64,000 nucleotides of DNA from an uncultured Pseudomonadales bacterium (GTDB lineage: Bacteria; Pseudomonadota; Gammaproteobacteria; Pseudomonadales; Balneatricaceae), in NCBI GenBank assembly GCA_943787595.1, contig CALSNA010000002.1, forward strand, positions 186,001-250,000. Direction: 5' to 3'. Below the pieces are notes generated by a model that did no database searches, was not told the origin of the DNA, and was given only the letters and a program-made list of their open reading frames with translations. Position numbers and translations under genes: made by a program. Below are positions 18,196-28,175 of the stretch, piece by piece (positions within the stretch are counted from its first letter, which is position 1; each line of letters starts with the position of its first letter).

Positions 18196-18696
18196 TTAGT
18201 ACCCCATAGTGACAACTCTATGAATGCTTAGGACAAAACTACAAAATCAAGAGCCGATTGCCTTCTTGGATGACGCTTGTAAGTTTTAGTAAGCGAATGA
18301 AGGTATGAAAAGGATCAATATTGGGAAATTCGCAGATAGCACAAGGTGCTCACAGTGCATCATACTCTTCTCGTATCTTAACTATAATTTTTAATTAGCT
18401 AAGCATTAATTCTTACCACTTACGGTGTTTTAGTGGTTCAACAGTTGCAACGCTGCAAAAAAATTGTGTGGTATCCTGTGTTTGGTTGCAGTAGTAATCA
18501 TCTTCAGGTTCGCTATCATTATGAATGATAATTTAAGTTTTACAGGGTAATCCATTTAAGTTCACAATTAGCATGGTTTTGTAGATAGGCAGGTAACTTA
18601 CTGTATAGCTGACCACCTTCTGCAAAACAAATAACCTGTACACTTATCACAAATGTTACAACTAGCTTGCGTTCCAATCTCCGTGATGTAGACACT
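18196..18696. other. 501-bp spacer ndk-rlmN, no gene seen
   Basis: No recognisable gene or RNA. A 72-codon minus-strand frame (18540-18758) overlaps the rlmN start and looks accidental. In Pseudomonas these two genes are close neighbours, so the spacer is unusually long. Confidence 0.5.
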
Positions 18697-19785
18697 ATGA
18701 CTAAAACCAATATCCTCGGTCTTTCAAAGACGCAATTGGAATTGCTTTTTGATTCCATAGGTGAATCACGTTTCCGTGCAACTCAAGTATTAAAATGGAT
18801 TCATCAGTTTGGTGCCAATGATTTTGTAGGTATGACCAATATTAGCCAGGGATTACGTGTACGCCTGCAAGAGTTAGTTGAAATTTGTGAGCCTAAAGTT
18901 ATTTATCAGAATGATTCACGTGATGGCACCCGCAAATGGATTATTCAAGTTGATGGTGGTAACAGTGTTGAAACAGTGTTAATACCTGATGGGAAACGAT
19001 CCACCTTGTGTGTTTCCTCTCAGGTGGGTTGCGCTCTTAATTGCAGCTTTTGCGCTACTGGCAAGCAGGGATTTAATCGTAATTTGACTGCCGCAGAAAT
19101 TATTGGTCAAGTACGGATCGCAATTAAATCCTTTGGATCAATGCATCCAAGTAAGCCCCGTCGAGTGACCAATGTAGTGCTAATGGGCATGGGTGAGCCA
19201 CTACTTAATTTTGCTGCAGTAACATCAGCAATAAGTTTAATGCTAGAGGATAACGCTTATAATTTGTCTAAGCGTCGCGTAACTTTGAGTACGGCCGGTT
19301 TAGTGCCAGCCATTGACAAATTGGCTGAGGTGAGTGATGTGTCACTAGCCATATCGTTGCATGCAGCCAACGATAAGTTACGTGATCAGTTAGTGCCACT
19401 TAATCGAAAATACAACATTGATGTTCTAATAGGTGCTTGCAATCGCTATCTAAATCGATTGAATGATAAGCGTGTTATTACTATGGAGTACACGATGATT
19501 GATGGTATCAACGACCAGTTGGATCAAGCTCATGAACTAGCGGGTTTATTGCAAAGGGTGCCTTGTAAGTTAAATCTAATCCCATTTAATCCTTTTTCTG
19601 GTTCATCGTATCGGTGTTCGCCTCAGCCACAGATCGAGGCATTCCAGCAGGTACTGAGGAAAGCCGGTATTGTTACTACGATTCGCGCTACCCGTGGCAA
19701 TGATATTGATGCAGCCTGCGGGCAACTGGTGGGGCAGGTGCAAGATCGAACTCAACGCACCATTAGACTTGCAAGTACAAACTAG
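18697..19785 (+). CDS. rlmN: Dual-specificity 23S rRNA/tRNA adenine-C2 methyltransferase RlmN
   Basis: A radical SAM enzyme of 362 residues that methylates A2503 of 23S rRNA and A37 of some tRNAs. The cluster motif is Cys112-x3-Cys116-x2-Cys119 (GCALNCSFCATGKQGF), followed by MGMGEPLLN and the SLHAAND segment. The C-terminal catalytic cysteine lies in DAACGQL. ATG 18697 gives the usual family length; a TTG at 18667 would add ten residues. Confidence 0.95.
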   Translation: MTKTNILGLSKTQLELLFDSIGESRFRATQVLKWIHQFGANDFVGMTNISQGLRVRLQELVEICEPKVIYQNDSRDGTRKWIIQVDGGNSVETVLIPDGKRSTLCVSSQVGCALNCSFCATGKQGFNRNLTAAEIIGQVRIAIKSFGSMHPSKPRRVTNVVLMGMGEPLLNFAAVTSAISLMLEDNAYNLSKRRVTLSTAGLVPAIDKLAEVSDVSLAISLHAANDKLRDQLVPLNRKYNIDVLIGACNRYLNRLNDKRVITMEYTMIDGINDQLDQAHELAGLLQRVPCKLNLIPFNPFSGSSYRCSPQPQIEAFQQVLRKAGIVTTIRATRGNDIDAACGQLVGQVQDRTQRTIRLASTN

Positions 19786-20238
19786 GATATTAGAGTTTAC
19801 CGCCAATAAACATTATGCACTTCAGTATTATCTATAGGTAAGAATAATTAGATGTGGAATTTAACGTTGTGTATGGTCTTGGTATCCATATTCATGATCA
19901 ATAAATTCCAGTTGAAGTTACTTTATAAAGGTCGTGTATTAGTTTGAGTACTAGGTTGATCATGATGTACCTTATTATAATATTTTTCAGTAATTACGTA
20001 GATGCAGGTTGCAGAACTGAGTTTTTTGTTTAATTATTAGCAAGTCTAAAATAAAAATTTTAGCAAGTTGTAGCACAACGATGTTACTGGTGTTAGTCTA
20101 CAACGTCCGCTATTCGCAAATAGGACTACCCTGACTGATGGATGTCTGAAACCGAATAAGCCAAAATCACTTTGGTTGGCGGGGATAGGGGGTTGTCGAC
20201 ACCAGTAAAATAACTAGCAAAAGGTCAAGGTAGGGAAT
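19786..20238. other. 453-bp spacer where pilF normally lies
   Basis: In Pseudomonas, pilF (type IV pilus secretin pilotin) sits between rlmN and rodZ. Here only AT-rich non-coding DNA is present, with no recognisable TPR fragment. It is consistent with a gene deleted or eroded beyond recognition. Confidence 0.55.
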
Positions 20239-21300
20239 GTGTCTGAGCAATCTGCAATAAAAAAATTGGATGTTGAATCAGCCGATATTGATGCTAGTTT
20301 CCCAGGACATCTATTGCGCAACGCGCGCAAGTCTATGGGCCTATCCAAGGAAGATTTGAGTCGGCAATTGTATTTAACACCACGTATCCTGGAAGCCATC
20401 GAAATTGATGATTTCAGTACTATTTCCAATGCTATTTTTGCCCGAGGATACATCCGTAATTATGCACGTTATGTTGGTGCTGACAGTGATGTGCTGATTA
20501 ATGCATTTGATCACGCATATGGCCGACCTGATCACATTGCCAAACCTATGGTCACCATCACAGATATCAAAAAACAAGCCAGTTCTGGTGATACTTGGGT
20601 CAGGGCATCAACCGGACTGTTTCTGGTTATTTTCGTTGTTCTGACCTTACTTTGGTGGCAGGGCCAAAATGTAACGCTGGTCCCAGCAGCAATCAACAAA
20701 GTGATGGTTAATGATGAGCAGGGACATGCGGTAGTAGCTGGCAGTGAAGCTACTACCGCCTCGATCAAACCAGCTGATCAGACACTTGGATTAGCACAAC
20801 TAGATACTGAAACTGAATCAGCCTCACCTGACTCAACCCAATCCAACAGCTTTATTGAGCAGTCTGAATTGGTGCAAATTAGTGAATCTATTGTTGTACA
20901 AGATAATAACAAAGTAACAGTAACTGATCAGACAGAATCTCCTGGTGGTATTGATATGAGTACTGTTGACGCTGTATCTATATCGGATGTGCAAGTCAGT
21001 CAGTCAATTGCCAATTTGGCTGATGTTGTGGACACAGCCGTAGTGCAATCAGCTAATGAAGCACAACTGCTCATGGTATTTGACAACGATTGCTGGGTAG
21101 AAGTAAAAAATGGTGATGGTAACGTAGTTGTAGCCAGTTTGCTCAGAACAGGCCAGACAGTTGACATGGCGATCGTAGCGCCAGTTGAACTTTTGCTTGG
21201 CCGGGTGTCAGCACTAGCCAAAATTACATTTGATGGCGATAACATTGACCTGACACCATATATCGGAAAAGATGTTGCTCAAATTACTTTGGGCAAGTAG
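20239..21300 (+). CDS. rodZ: Cell-shape protein RodZ
   Basis: A 353-residue bitopic membrane protein linking MreB filaments to the elongation machinery. Residues ~20-95 are the Cro/CI-type helix-turn-helix (LLRNARKSMGLSKEDLSRQL...ARGYIRNYARYVG). One transmembrane segment lies near 125-145 (STGLFLVIFVVLTLLWW). A Thr/Ser/Asp-rich linker leads to a C-terminal periplasmic domain (LLMVFDNDCWVEVKNGDG). The start is GTG. Followed 44 bases later by hisS; ispG, which normally separates them in Pseudomonas, is absent. Confidence 0.92.
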   Translation: MSEQSAIKKLDVESADIDASFPGHLLRNARKSMGLSKEDLSRQLYLTPRILEAIEIDDFSTISNAIFARGYIRNYARYVGADSDVLINAFDHAYGRPDHIAKPMVTITDIKKQASSGDTWVRASTGLFLVIFVVLTLLWWQGQNVTLVPAAINKVMVNDEQGHAVVAGSEATTASIKPADQTLGLAQLDTETESASPDSTQSNSFIEQSELVQISESIVVQDNNKVTVTDQTESPGGIDMSTVDAVSISDVQVSQSIANLADVVDTAVVQSANEAQLLMVFDNDCWVEVKNGDGNVVVASLLRTGQTVDMAIVAPVELLLGRVSALAKITFDGDNIDLTPYIGKDVAQITLGK

Positions 21301-21344
21301 ACCTGTTTTAAATCACGCTGTTAATACAGTATTAGGATTTCATT

Positions 21345-22625
21345 TTGGCCAAGATTAAAGCAGTCCGAGGTATGTATGACATATTACCGGATCAGGCTCC
21401 GATATGGCAATTCGTAGAACAGCAAGTACGCCACCTCTTCTCTCAATATGGCTACCGTGAAATTCGTACGCCTATCATTGAAAAAACTGAGTTATTTTGT
21501 CGTTCCATTGGTACCGGTACCGACGTGGTAGAAAAGGAAATGTATACCTTTTCATGCCGAAAAGGTGGCCACTTAACATTAAGACCAGAGGCTACAGCAG
21601 CTTGTGTACGAGCTGTAGAAGAACACGGTCTAGCATTTAACCAAGTGCAACGACTTTGGTATAATGGCCCCATGTTTCGTTACGAGCGTCCACAAAAAGG
21701 ACGTCAACGTCAGTTCCACCAGTTTGGAGCTGAGGTTTACGGTATTGATAGCCCAGATATAGATGCAGAACTTATTCTAATGACTGCCCGACTATGGCGC
21801 AAACTGGGCATAGAACAGGTTCTACAATTACAATTGAATACCCTCGGGAGTGCATCAGCACGTACAGCCTACCGAGCTGAACTAGTGGCCTTTCTTAAAG
21901 CTAATATGAGCGCCCTAGACACCGACAGCCAACGAAGATTGGCCACTAATCCATTAAGAATACTTGATAGTAAAGATACAGCTACCCAGGCACTATTGGA
22001 TCACGCCCCGGTATTTCTTGACTATCTGGATAAAGAATCAATTAGTCACTTTGCTAGGTTAAAACAAATACTGGATGATGCCGAAATTCGATACCAGGTT
22101 AATCCCCGCCTGGTGCGCGGCTTGGATTATTATTGTAAAACAGTATTTGAGTGGACTACAGATGATTTAGGCGCTCAGGGCACAGTGTGTGGTGGTGGAC
22201 GTTACGATGGCTTGATTGCACAGCTTGGCGGCCGTCCAACACCCGGGATAGGTTGGGCCATGGGTGTTGAACGCTTGATACTGTTACTGAAATCTATGCA
22301 AGCAGTGCCAGCAGACATTTTTAATCCATTGGATGTATACCTAATTAACCTTGGATCTGTAGCTGCATTGGTGGCACAAAAATTGGCAGAGAGTCTGCGT
22401 GACCAATTGCCTGATCTGCGGCTACAACTGCATTGCGGCGGTGGTGATTTCAAGAGCCAACTGAAAAAAGCTGACCGTAGCGGTGCCAAAGTAGCATTGT
22501 TACTGGGTGAAGATGAACTAGTGCAGGAGCAGATACAAGTTAAGCCACTACGTGGTCAGGGTAAACAGCAAAACATTGCTTTCGTCGAGCTAGCAACTCA
22601 TCTGCAACAGATACTATGCCCCTGA
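21345..22625 (+). CDS. hisS: Histidyl-tRNA synthetase
   Basis: A 426-residue class II synthetase that charges tRNA-His. Motif 2 is in [19 protein letters not shown]. The histidine-binding [15 protein letters not shown] and motif 3 [11 protein letters not shown] are present, followed by an anticodon-binding domain. It starts with TTG ([15 protein letters not shown]) after an AGGA box. Length matches the family. Confidence 0.95.
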   Translation: MAKIKAVRGMYDILPDQAPIWQFVEQQVRHLFSQYGYREIRTPIIEKTELFCRSIGTGTDVVEKEMYTFSCRKGGHLTLRPEATAACVRAVEEHGLAFNQVQRLWYNGPMFRYERPQKGRQRQFHQFGAEVYGIDSPDIDAELILMTARLWRKLGIEQVLQLQLNTLGSASARTAYRAELVAFLKANMSALDTDSQRRLATNPLRILDSKDTATQALLDHAPVFLDYLDKESISHFARLKQILDDAEIRYQVNPRLVRGLDYYCKTVFEWTTDDLGAQGTVCGGGRYDGLIAQLGGRPTPGIGWAMGVERLILLLKSMQAVPADIFNPLDVYLINLGSVAALVAQKLAESLRDQLPDLRLQLHCGGGDFKSQLKKADRSGAKVALLLGEDELVQEQIQVKPLRGQGKQQNIAFVELATHLQQILCP

Positions 22626-22708
22626 TTTTAAACAACACCCAGGATAGTAATTAAATGTACCGATGGCTGAATAGCAACATAGGTTGCATATTTTATGAGG
22701 AGTAATGT

Positions 22709-23359
22709 GTGACTGAATTACGTACTGAAGAGGAGCAATTTGAGGCACTCAAAAATTGGTGGCAAGCCAATAATCGAAGCTTAGCCGGTGGAATTGTTTC
22801 GTTCATTATAGCGATTATGGGCTGGCATTACTGGCAAAACCAACAGCAGGACAAGATGAACCAGGCTAGTAATTACTACCATAGCATATTAACAACATTA
22901 CAAAGTACTGATGGCCAGTTGGATCAAAAAAATATTGTAAAAGTAAGCGAGTTAGCTACCCAACTGCGCAATGAGTATAGCAATAGTCCCTATGCTATTT
23001 ATGCCGCCTTAGTGATGGCGCGGCTGGCAGTAAATCAAAATGAACTATCCCTTGCACATCAACAGTTACAGTGGATACTGGACCAGAAGACCGATGCTCA
23101 GTTACTGAGTGTTACCCGCATTCGTATGGCCAGAGTGTTGACTGCTATGGGTAAATTGGACCAGGCGCTTAGCGTCCTGGACGACGCCTTCGACCCTAAG
23201 TGGGAATCGAATCGGCTACAGGTAAAAGGTGATATCCTGTTACAGCAAGGTGACGTTGCCAAAGCTCGCATCGCTTATGAAAATGCTCAGAAAATGATTG
23301 ACGCAATCGATATGTCTGCCCCATTGTTGCGCTTAAAGTTGAATGATGCTGCTAGATAG
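22709..23359 (+). CDS. yfgM: YfgM/AncA family TPR membrane protein
   Basis: A 216-residue protein with a cytoplasmic N-terminus (RTEEEQFEALKNWWQANNRS), one transmembrane helix (about 28-42) and a periplasmic tetratricopeptide-like domain (YAALVMARLAVNQNEL..A..QLQWIL). YfgM binds SecYEG and the periplasmic chaperone PpiD and assists outer-membrane protein traffic. GTG start after a GAGGAG box. It is in its conserved place between hisS and bamB. Confidence 0.9.
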   Translation: MTELRTEEEQFEALKNWWQANNRSLAGGIVSFIIAIMGWHYWQNQQQDKMNQASNYYHSILTTLQSTDGQLDQKNIVKVSELATQLRNEYSNSPYAIYAALVMARLAVNQNELSLAHQQLQWILDQKTDAQLLSVTRIRMARVLTAMGKLDQALSVLDDAFDPKWESNRLQVKGDILLQQGDVAKARIAYENAQKMIDAIDMSAPLLRLKLNDAAR

Positions 23360-23369
23360 AGTATGGATT

Positions 23370-24530
23370 ATGGAACGTAAAAACACTAACTTATACACTT
23401 ATCCAAGCCTACTAATTATTGCTTTGTTAATGACGGCCTGTTCATCATTAACTGAACAATCAGAAAATGGACCCAAGGCTTTAACTAAGTATTCAATGAC
23501 CCGTAGCATGACCAAGAACTGGCAGTTAGATCTGGGTGCAGATACGCAAGACTATTCTGTAATACTACATCCAGTTTTATTCTCCGATCAGTTAATAGCA
23601 ATTGACGGTATGGGACATGTTCAAGCGCTAGATGTTAGCAATGGCAGTAACCTCTGGACAGTTGAACTTAACATGAAAGTCAGTGCTGGGCTGGGTCGTC
23701 ATCTTAACCACCTTTATTTAGCCAGTCACTCTGGCCAATTGCTAGCACTGGATAGTGAAACTGGCCAGGAGCTGTGGCGTGTCAGTACTGGAAGCGAAGT
23801 CCTATCAGTACCACAAGCTAATGATAAACTGGTGTTAGTGCAGAGTATTGATGGTCGTGTCAGTGCCTACAAAAGCCAAACAGGAGAGTTTCTTTGGTCT
23901 TTCAGTGCTGACTTACCAAGTTTAACCTTGCGTGGCACCAGTACTCCAATATTGACTCACGACCTAAGCTATGCAGGTTTTGCCAATGGTAAGCTGGTAG
24001 CATTAGATAACAAGAACGGTGCCATAGTCTGGGAGCAGCGCATCAGCTTACCCAAAGGGCGTTCCGAAATTGACCGTTTAGTTGATATTGATGGGCCTCT
24101 GCAACTTGATGACCAGTTATTATTTATCAACAGTTATCAAGGTCCCTTAGCCGCAGTGGATATAATGAATGGTGAATTGGTATGGCAACAGCCAGTTTCC
24201 AGTCGTTACGCACCATTGCCACTCGATAATCAGGTTGTAGTGCTGGGACAAGATGACCATGTTAGTGCCTATGACAAGTCGAGTGGGGTTTTGTTATGGC
24301 ATAACGATAATTTGGCACAGCGTGGCCTGTCTGGTCTACAGGTTAGCAAAGACGCTATCATAGTGACCGATCAGTTTGGCTATAGCCACATCTTATCATG
24401 GGATACAGGGCAATTACTGGGACGCTATCATACCAAATTAGGCAGTTCTCAAATCAGTGCGCTAAAGTATGGGAAACAGTTGTATTTGCAAAACCAGGCC
24501 AGTAAGTTGATTAAACTGACATTAGATTAA
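23370..24530 (+). CDS. bamB: Outer-membrane assembly lipoprotein BamB
   Basis: A lipoprotein of 386 residues belonging to the BAM complex that inserts beta-barrel proteins. The signal peptide ends in a lipobox LMTAC, so the mature protein begins with a lipidated cysteine near residue 24. The rest is an eight-bladed beta-propeller with repeated (L)x-A-L-D-x-x-(N/T)-G-x-x-x-W blades (for example [15 protein letters not shown]). ATG 23370 is preferred over 23343, which overlaps yfgM and lengthens the signal region. Confidence 0.92.
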   Translation: MERKNTNLYTYPSLLIIALLMTACSSLTEQSENGPKALTKYSMTRSMTKNWQLDLGADTQDYSVILHPVLFSDQLIAIDGMGHVQALDVSNGSNLWTVELNMKVSAGLGRHLNHLYLASHSGQLLALDSETGQELWRVSTGSEVLSVPQANDKLVLVQSIDGRVSAYKSQTGEFLWSFSADLPSLTLRGTSTPILTHDLSYAGFANGKLVALDNKNGAIVWEQRISLPKGRSEIDRLVDIDGPLQLDDQLLFINSYQGPLAAVDIMNGELVWQQPVSSRYAPLPLDNQVVVLGQDDHVSAYDKSSGVLLWHNDNLAQRGLSGLQVSKDAIIVTDQFGYSHILSWDTGQLLGRYHTKLGSSQISALKYGKQLYLQNQASKLIKLTLD

Positions 24531-24567
24531 AGCCATATATTCACCTGTACTGAATGCAGATTGCCAT

Positions 24568-25983
24568 ATGAATCCAGTGATAGCACTAATTGGACGACCT
24601 AATGTAGGCAAGTCCACTTTGTTTAACCGATTGACTCGATCCAGAGACGCACTGGTATCTGATTATCCTGGTCTGACCAGGGATAGAAAATATGGCCATG
24701 GAAAATTGGATGAAAGAGGCTATATCGTTATTGATACAGGTGGCATCAGTGATGATGGAACTGGTATTGATCAGGTGGTTACCAAACAGGCGCTACTCGC
24801 ACTTACTGAAGCAGATGCAGTACTTTTTCTGGTGGATGCTAAAGCCGGTCTTACCCCAGTAGACGAATCAATTGCTGATCATTTGCGGCGTACCAATAAG
24901 CCCGCATGGCTGGTGGTAAACAAAACTGACGGCATTGATGAGAATATTGCGATAGCTGATTTTTTTGCCCTTGGTTTATCTGATCGTTTATGGCCTATTG
25001 CCGCAGCTCATGGTCGTGGTATTAGTCAATTGATACAACATGTATTGCATCAATTGACTAGCCTAACAGACTCAGCATCAGAAGAGATGTTAACAGGGCG
25101 CATTCGCATTGGGGTAGTAGGACGACCCAATGTGGGGAAATCAACCCTGATCAATTCCTTGCTTGGGGAAGAGCGGGTGATTGTATTTAATCAATCTGGC
25201 ACCACCCGTGATAGTATTTACATTCCTTATGAACGTCATGAGCAATCTTACACACTAATTGATACAGCCGGAGTCCGGCGCCGTAAAAACGTACGCAATA
25301 CAGTGGAAAAATATTCCATCATCAAAACCTTGCAAGCAATTAGAGATGCACATGTAGTAGTGCTGTTGATAGATGCTTGCGAGGGCTTGACTGATCAGGA
25401 TATGCACTTGCTCGGTTTCATCATTAATGCTGGCCGAGCCTTAGTCATTGCTATAAATAAATGGGATGGAATACATACGAATGCACGCAACAAGATCAAA
25501 CACCAGTTAGAAATGAGGTTGAGGTTTGCTCGTTTCGCCCGGATCCATTTTATCTCTGCTCTACATGGCTCTGGAATCAATCAGTTATATGCATCTATTG
25601 ATGAGGCTTATGAGTGCACTTTTACTAAATGGAGTACTAACAAGTTGACTTGTCTGCTGCAAGACTGTATTGCTCAACATGCGCCACCACTGGTGCATGG
25701 ACGGCGTATTAAATTACGCTATGCTCATCTTGGCGGTTCCAATCCACCATTATTTATTGTACATGGTAGCCAAACTCATGCCTTACCCATGGCATATAAG
25801 CGCTTTCTGGAAAATCAGTTTATCAAATATCTTAATATCAAGGGTTCTCCAGTTCGGTTTGAGTTTCGCAGTAATGAAAATCCCTATGAGAATAAAAATC
25901 ATCTGACCCGTCGACAACGCCATAAAAAACAGCGTATGATGAAATATGTATCAAAAGTAAAGAAAAAAGCTAAACATCATTAA
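24568..25983 (+). CDS. der: Ribosome-assembly GTPase Der (EngA)
   Basis: A 471-residue protein with two tandem GTPase domains, each opening with GRPNVGKST (about 8-16 and 187-195), each with a DTAG/DTGG switch and NK.D (VNKTDG, INKWDG). A C-terminal KH-like domain follows, ending in a very basic tail. Der is needed for 50S subunit assembly. 37 bases after bamB, the conserved order. Confidence 0.96.
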   Translation: MNPVIALIGRPNVGKSTLFNRLTRSRDALVSDYPGLTRDRKYGHGKLDERGYIVIDTGGISDDGTGIDQVVTKQALLALTEADAVLFLVDAKAGLTPVDESIADHLRRTNKPAWLVVNKTDGIDENIAIADFFALGLSDRLWPIAAAHGRGISQLIQHVLHQLTSLTDSASEEMLTGRIRIGVVGRPNVGKSTLINSLLGEERVIVFNQSGTTRDSIYIPYERHEQSYTLIDTAGVRRRKNVRNTVEKYSIIKTLQAIRDAHVVVLLIDACEGLTDQDMHLLGFIINAGRALVIAINKWDGIHTNARNKIKHQLEMRLRFARFARIHFISALHGSGINQLYASIDEAYECTFTKWSTNKLTCLLQDCIAQHAPPLVHGRRIKLRYAHLGGSNPPLFIVHGSQTHALPMAYKRFLENQFIKYLNIKGSPVRFEFRSNENPYENKNHLTRRQRHKKQRMMKYVSKVKKKAKHH

Positions 25984-26147
25984 ACTTAAAACATCTAAAA
26001 ATATATCGTTGGATAATATATTTGTACTGAGCAACTGGATCGCAGTGCCGATCTAATAGACTTAGACTCATCGATTATAAAAATATGAAAGATTAAGTTG
26101 AATATTGATTTGAATTGTCATGAATGATTAATCAAACCAGTGTGTAA

Positions 26148-27143
26148 ATGTCAATAACCCCCTTAAACCAACTGCTGCACTTGCTGGCTGACGGTGAGTT
26201 TCATTCAGGAACCGAGTTGAGAATATGCCTTGGTATAAGCCGGACAGCAATATGGAAACAATTGCGCAAACTGGATAAGTTAGGGTTGAAGCTACATCGG
26301 GTGCGTGGAAAAGGTTATCGTTTAAGTGGAGGACTGGATCTACTGGGCGTTACAGCCATTCGACAACAACTGAGCATTGCCGTAGATAGCCACCTGAAAG
26401 CCTTGCAAGTAATCATATCGACAAATTCCACCAATCAGCAGTTACAACAGCAAATGCAGCAGTATTCAGTGCATGGTCGTGCTGTAATAGCTGAATTGCA
26501 AACTGCTGGTCGTGGCCGTCGTGGCAGGTCTTGGCAGGCACCTTTCGGAAAAAGTATTAGTTTATCTTTAGGCTGGTCATTTGCTGGGGGAGTTGCTGAA
26601 CTGGAGGGCTTGAGTTTGACAGTTGGACTAGCCGTAATAACTGCACTGGAACAACTTGGTCTTGCCAAAGCTGAGTTAAAATGGCCCAATGATATTCTGG
26701 TCGAAGGACACAAATTGGCAGGTATTCTACTAGATATGAGTGGAGATGCGGCAGGCCCTTGCGAAGTGGTGATTGGCATTGGGTTAAATGTAGCTCAGAC
26801 CCAAGCCGATGACCTATCAATCGATCAGCCATGGATCAGCCTAAAGCAGTTGGGGCTTCTAGTGCCACGCAGTACAGTAGCAGCAGCCTTGATTAGTCAA
26901 TTAATTGTTCATTTGCTGGATTTTCAGAAAGCTGGTTTTGTCAAATTTCAGAATCGCTGGCAAGCTTATCATTGTTACCAAGATAAGTTAATCAGCCTAC
27001 ATCTGCCAAATCGAATAGTCACAGGCATCTGTCGAGGGGTTAATATCAGTGGTGCTTTGCTATTGCAGCAAGGCTCAAATATGTATACCTTCAATGGCGG
27101 TGAAGTCAGTATCAGAGCAAATGATAGTGGCATGTTGGTATGA
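26148..27143 (+). CDS. birA: Bifunctional biotin ligase / biotin operon repressor BirA
   Basis: A 331-residue protein. An N-terminal winged helix (SGTELRICLGISRTAIWKQL) precedes the ligase domain with the biotinyl-5'-AMP loop GRGRRGRSW (about residue 120) and KWPNDILVEGHKLAGIL. A C-terminal SH3-like domain follows. It attaches biotin to acetyl-CoA carboxylase and may repress biotin genes. Its stop overlaps the coaX start by four bases, as in Pseudomonas. The gene follows der directly, a junction not seen in Pseudomonas aeruginosa. Confidence 0.94.
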   Translation: MSITPLNQLLHLLADGEFHSGTELRICLGISRTAIWKQLRKLDKLGLKLHRVRGKGYRLSGGLDLLGVTAIRQQLSIAVDSHLKALQVIISTNSTNQQLQQQMQQYSVHGRAVIAELQTAGRGRRGRSWQAPFGKSISLSLGWSFAGGVAELEGLSLTVGLAVITALEQLGLAKAELKWPNDILVEGHKLAGILLDMSGDAAGPCEVVIGIGLNVAQTQADDLSIDQPWISLKQLGLLVPRSTVAAALISQLIVHLLDFQKAGFVKFQNRWQAYHCYQDKLISLHLPNRIVTGICRGVNISGALLLQQGSNMYTFNGGEVSIRANDSGMLV

Positions 27144-27865
27144 GTGTATTACAGTTGGATATTGGCAACACAGCCTTGAAATGGCGTCTTAGGGCACAAG
27201 GTCGAACCATGCAGCAAGGGTGTCTATTAACTCGCAATGTTAATGCTGAAACACTGCAACAGGAATTGCCCAAAGGGATACAGCATGTAGCCTGTGCTAA
27301 TGTAGCTGGGAGTCAGATCCAACACTGGATTTGTAACTGGGCAGAACAACAGAAAGTACCTTGTTTCATAGCACATAGCCAGAGTCGATTTGGTGATCTG
27401 GTCAATAGCTATACTGAACCTCACCGTATGGGTGTCGATCGTTGGTTAGCCATGGTGGGCGCTCGACAGCGTAGCCGCAATCCCCTTTGTGTAGTAGATT
27501 GCGGGAGTGCCATCACACTCGACTATATTGCTACCAGTGGGCACCATATGGGGGGTTACATAGTGCCTGGCAGCCGCTTGATGATGGAAAGTCTGATTGG
27601 CTCTACCTGCAATATTATTATGGATCCAGCGCGTCCAGTCGATAACATAACCCCTGGGAAAAATACGCAGCAATCAGTCAGCCACGGCGTTAAACGTTTG
27701 TTACATCAAGGTTTACAAGCCATACTCCAAACAGCTATTGCAGAAGGCTTTGAATTAAAATTAACCGGAGGTGAAGGACGTATATTGGCAAATACAATGC
27801 AGCAGGCTTATTTTTCTGGTTTAGTGCTGGAAGGTTTAGAGCTGGTACAACAACATGGTAGATAA
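27140..27865 (+). CDS. coaX: Type III pantothenate kinase
   Basis: A 241-residue ASKHA-fold kinase for the first step of coenzyme A synthesis. The phosphate-binding loop is LDIGNTALKWR at the N-terminus. PHRMGVDRWLAMVGAR and VVDCGSAITLDYI supply the catalytic aspartate and substrate site. Length fits the family. It is translationally coupled to birA (ATGA). Confidence 0.93.
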   Translation: MSVLQLDIGNTALKWRLRAQGRTMQQGCLLTRNVNAETLQQELPKGIQHVACANVAGSQIQHWICNWAEQQKVPCFIAHSQSRFGDLVNSYTEPHRMGVDRWLAMVGARQRSRNPLCVVDCGSAITLDYIATSGHHMGGYIVPGSRLMMESLIGSTCNIIMDPARPVDNITPGKNTQQSVSHGVKRLLHQGLQAILQTAIAEGFELKLTGGEGRILANTMQQAYFSGLVLEGLELVQQHGR

Positions 27866-28175
27866 TAATTAGGCTATATTGCTTAAATTTGTAGCTGGCC
27901 AATATTATAGGCAACACTAAGTGCTGATTAACATTGATTTAATATGCAGGTTATTGTCATGTTGACCGGGATCATCAAATGTAGATTTGTAAATCAATAT
28001 TTAACATCGTATCAACAAGCATAACTGTACTGAAAAAATTTCTGGAAACGAGCTGGATTTGAAGTGTAGGTAACAAGAGTTATAGACTATCCTTACAGAA
28101 ACCTTTATTTAATGGTGCTGGAACAGTAAAATAATGATCTCTTTTAAATGGTTCATATACTAGTTTAAACCACTA
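27866..28175. other. 310-bp spacer coaX-serC, nothing recognised
   Basis: AT-rich non-coding DNA at the left edge of the serC-serA insertion. No terminator, promoter of good quality, repeat or tRNA fragment was found. Confidence 0.45.

Noticed and set aside
18540..18758. 72-codon minus-strand frame between ndk and rlmN
   Set aside because: It overlaps the rlmN start and has no recognisable motif.
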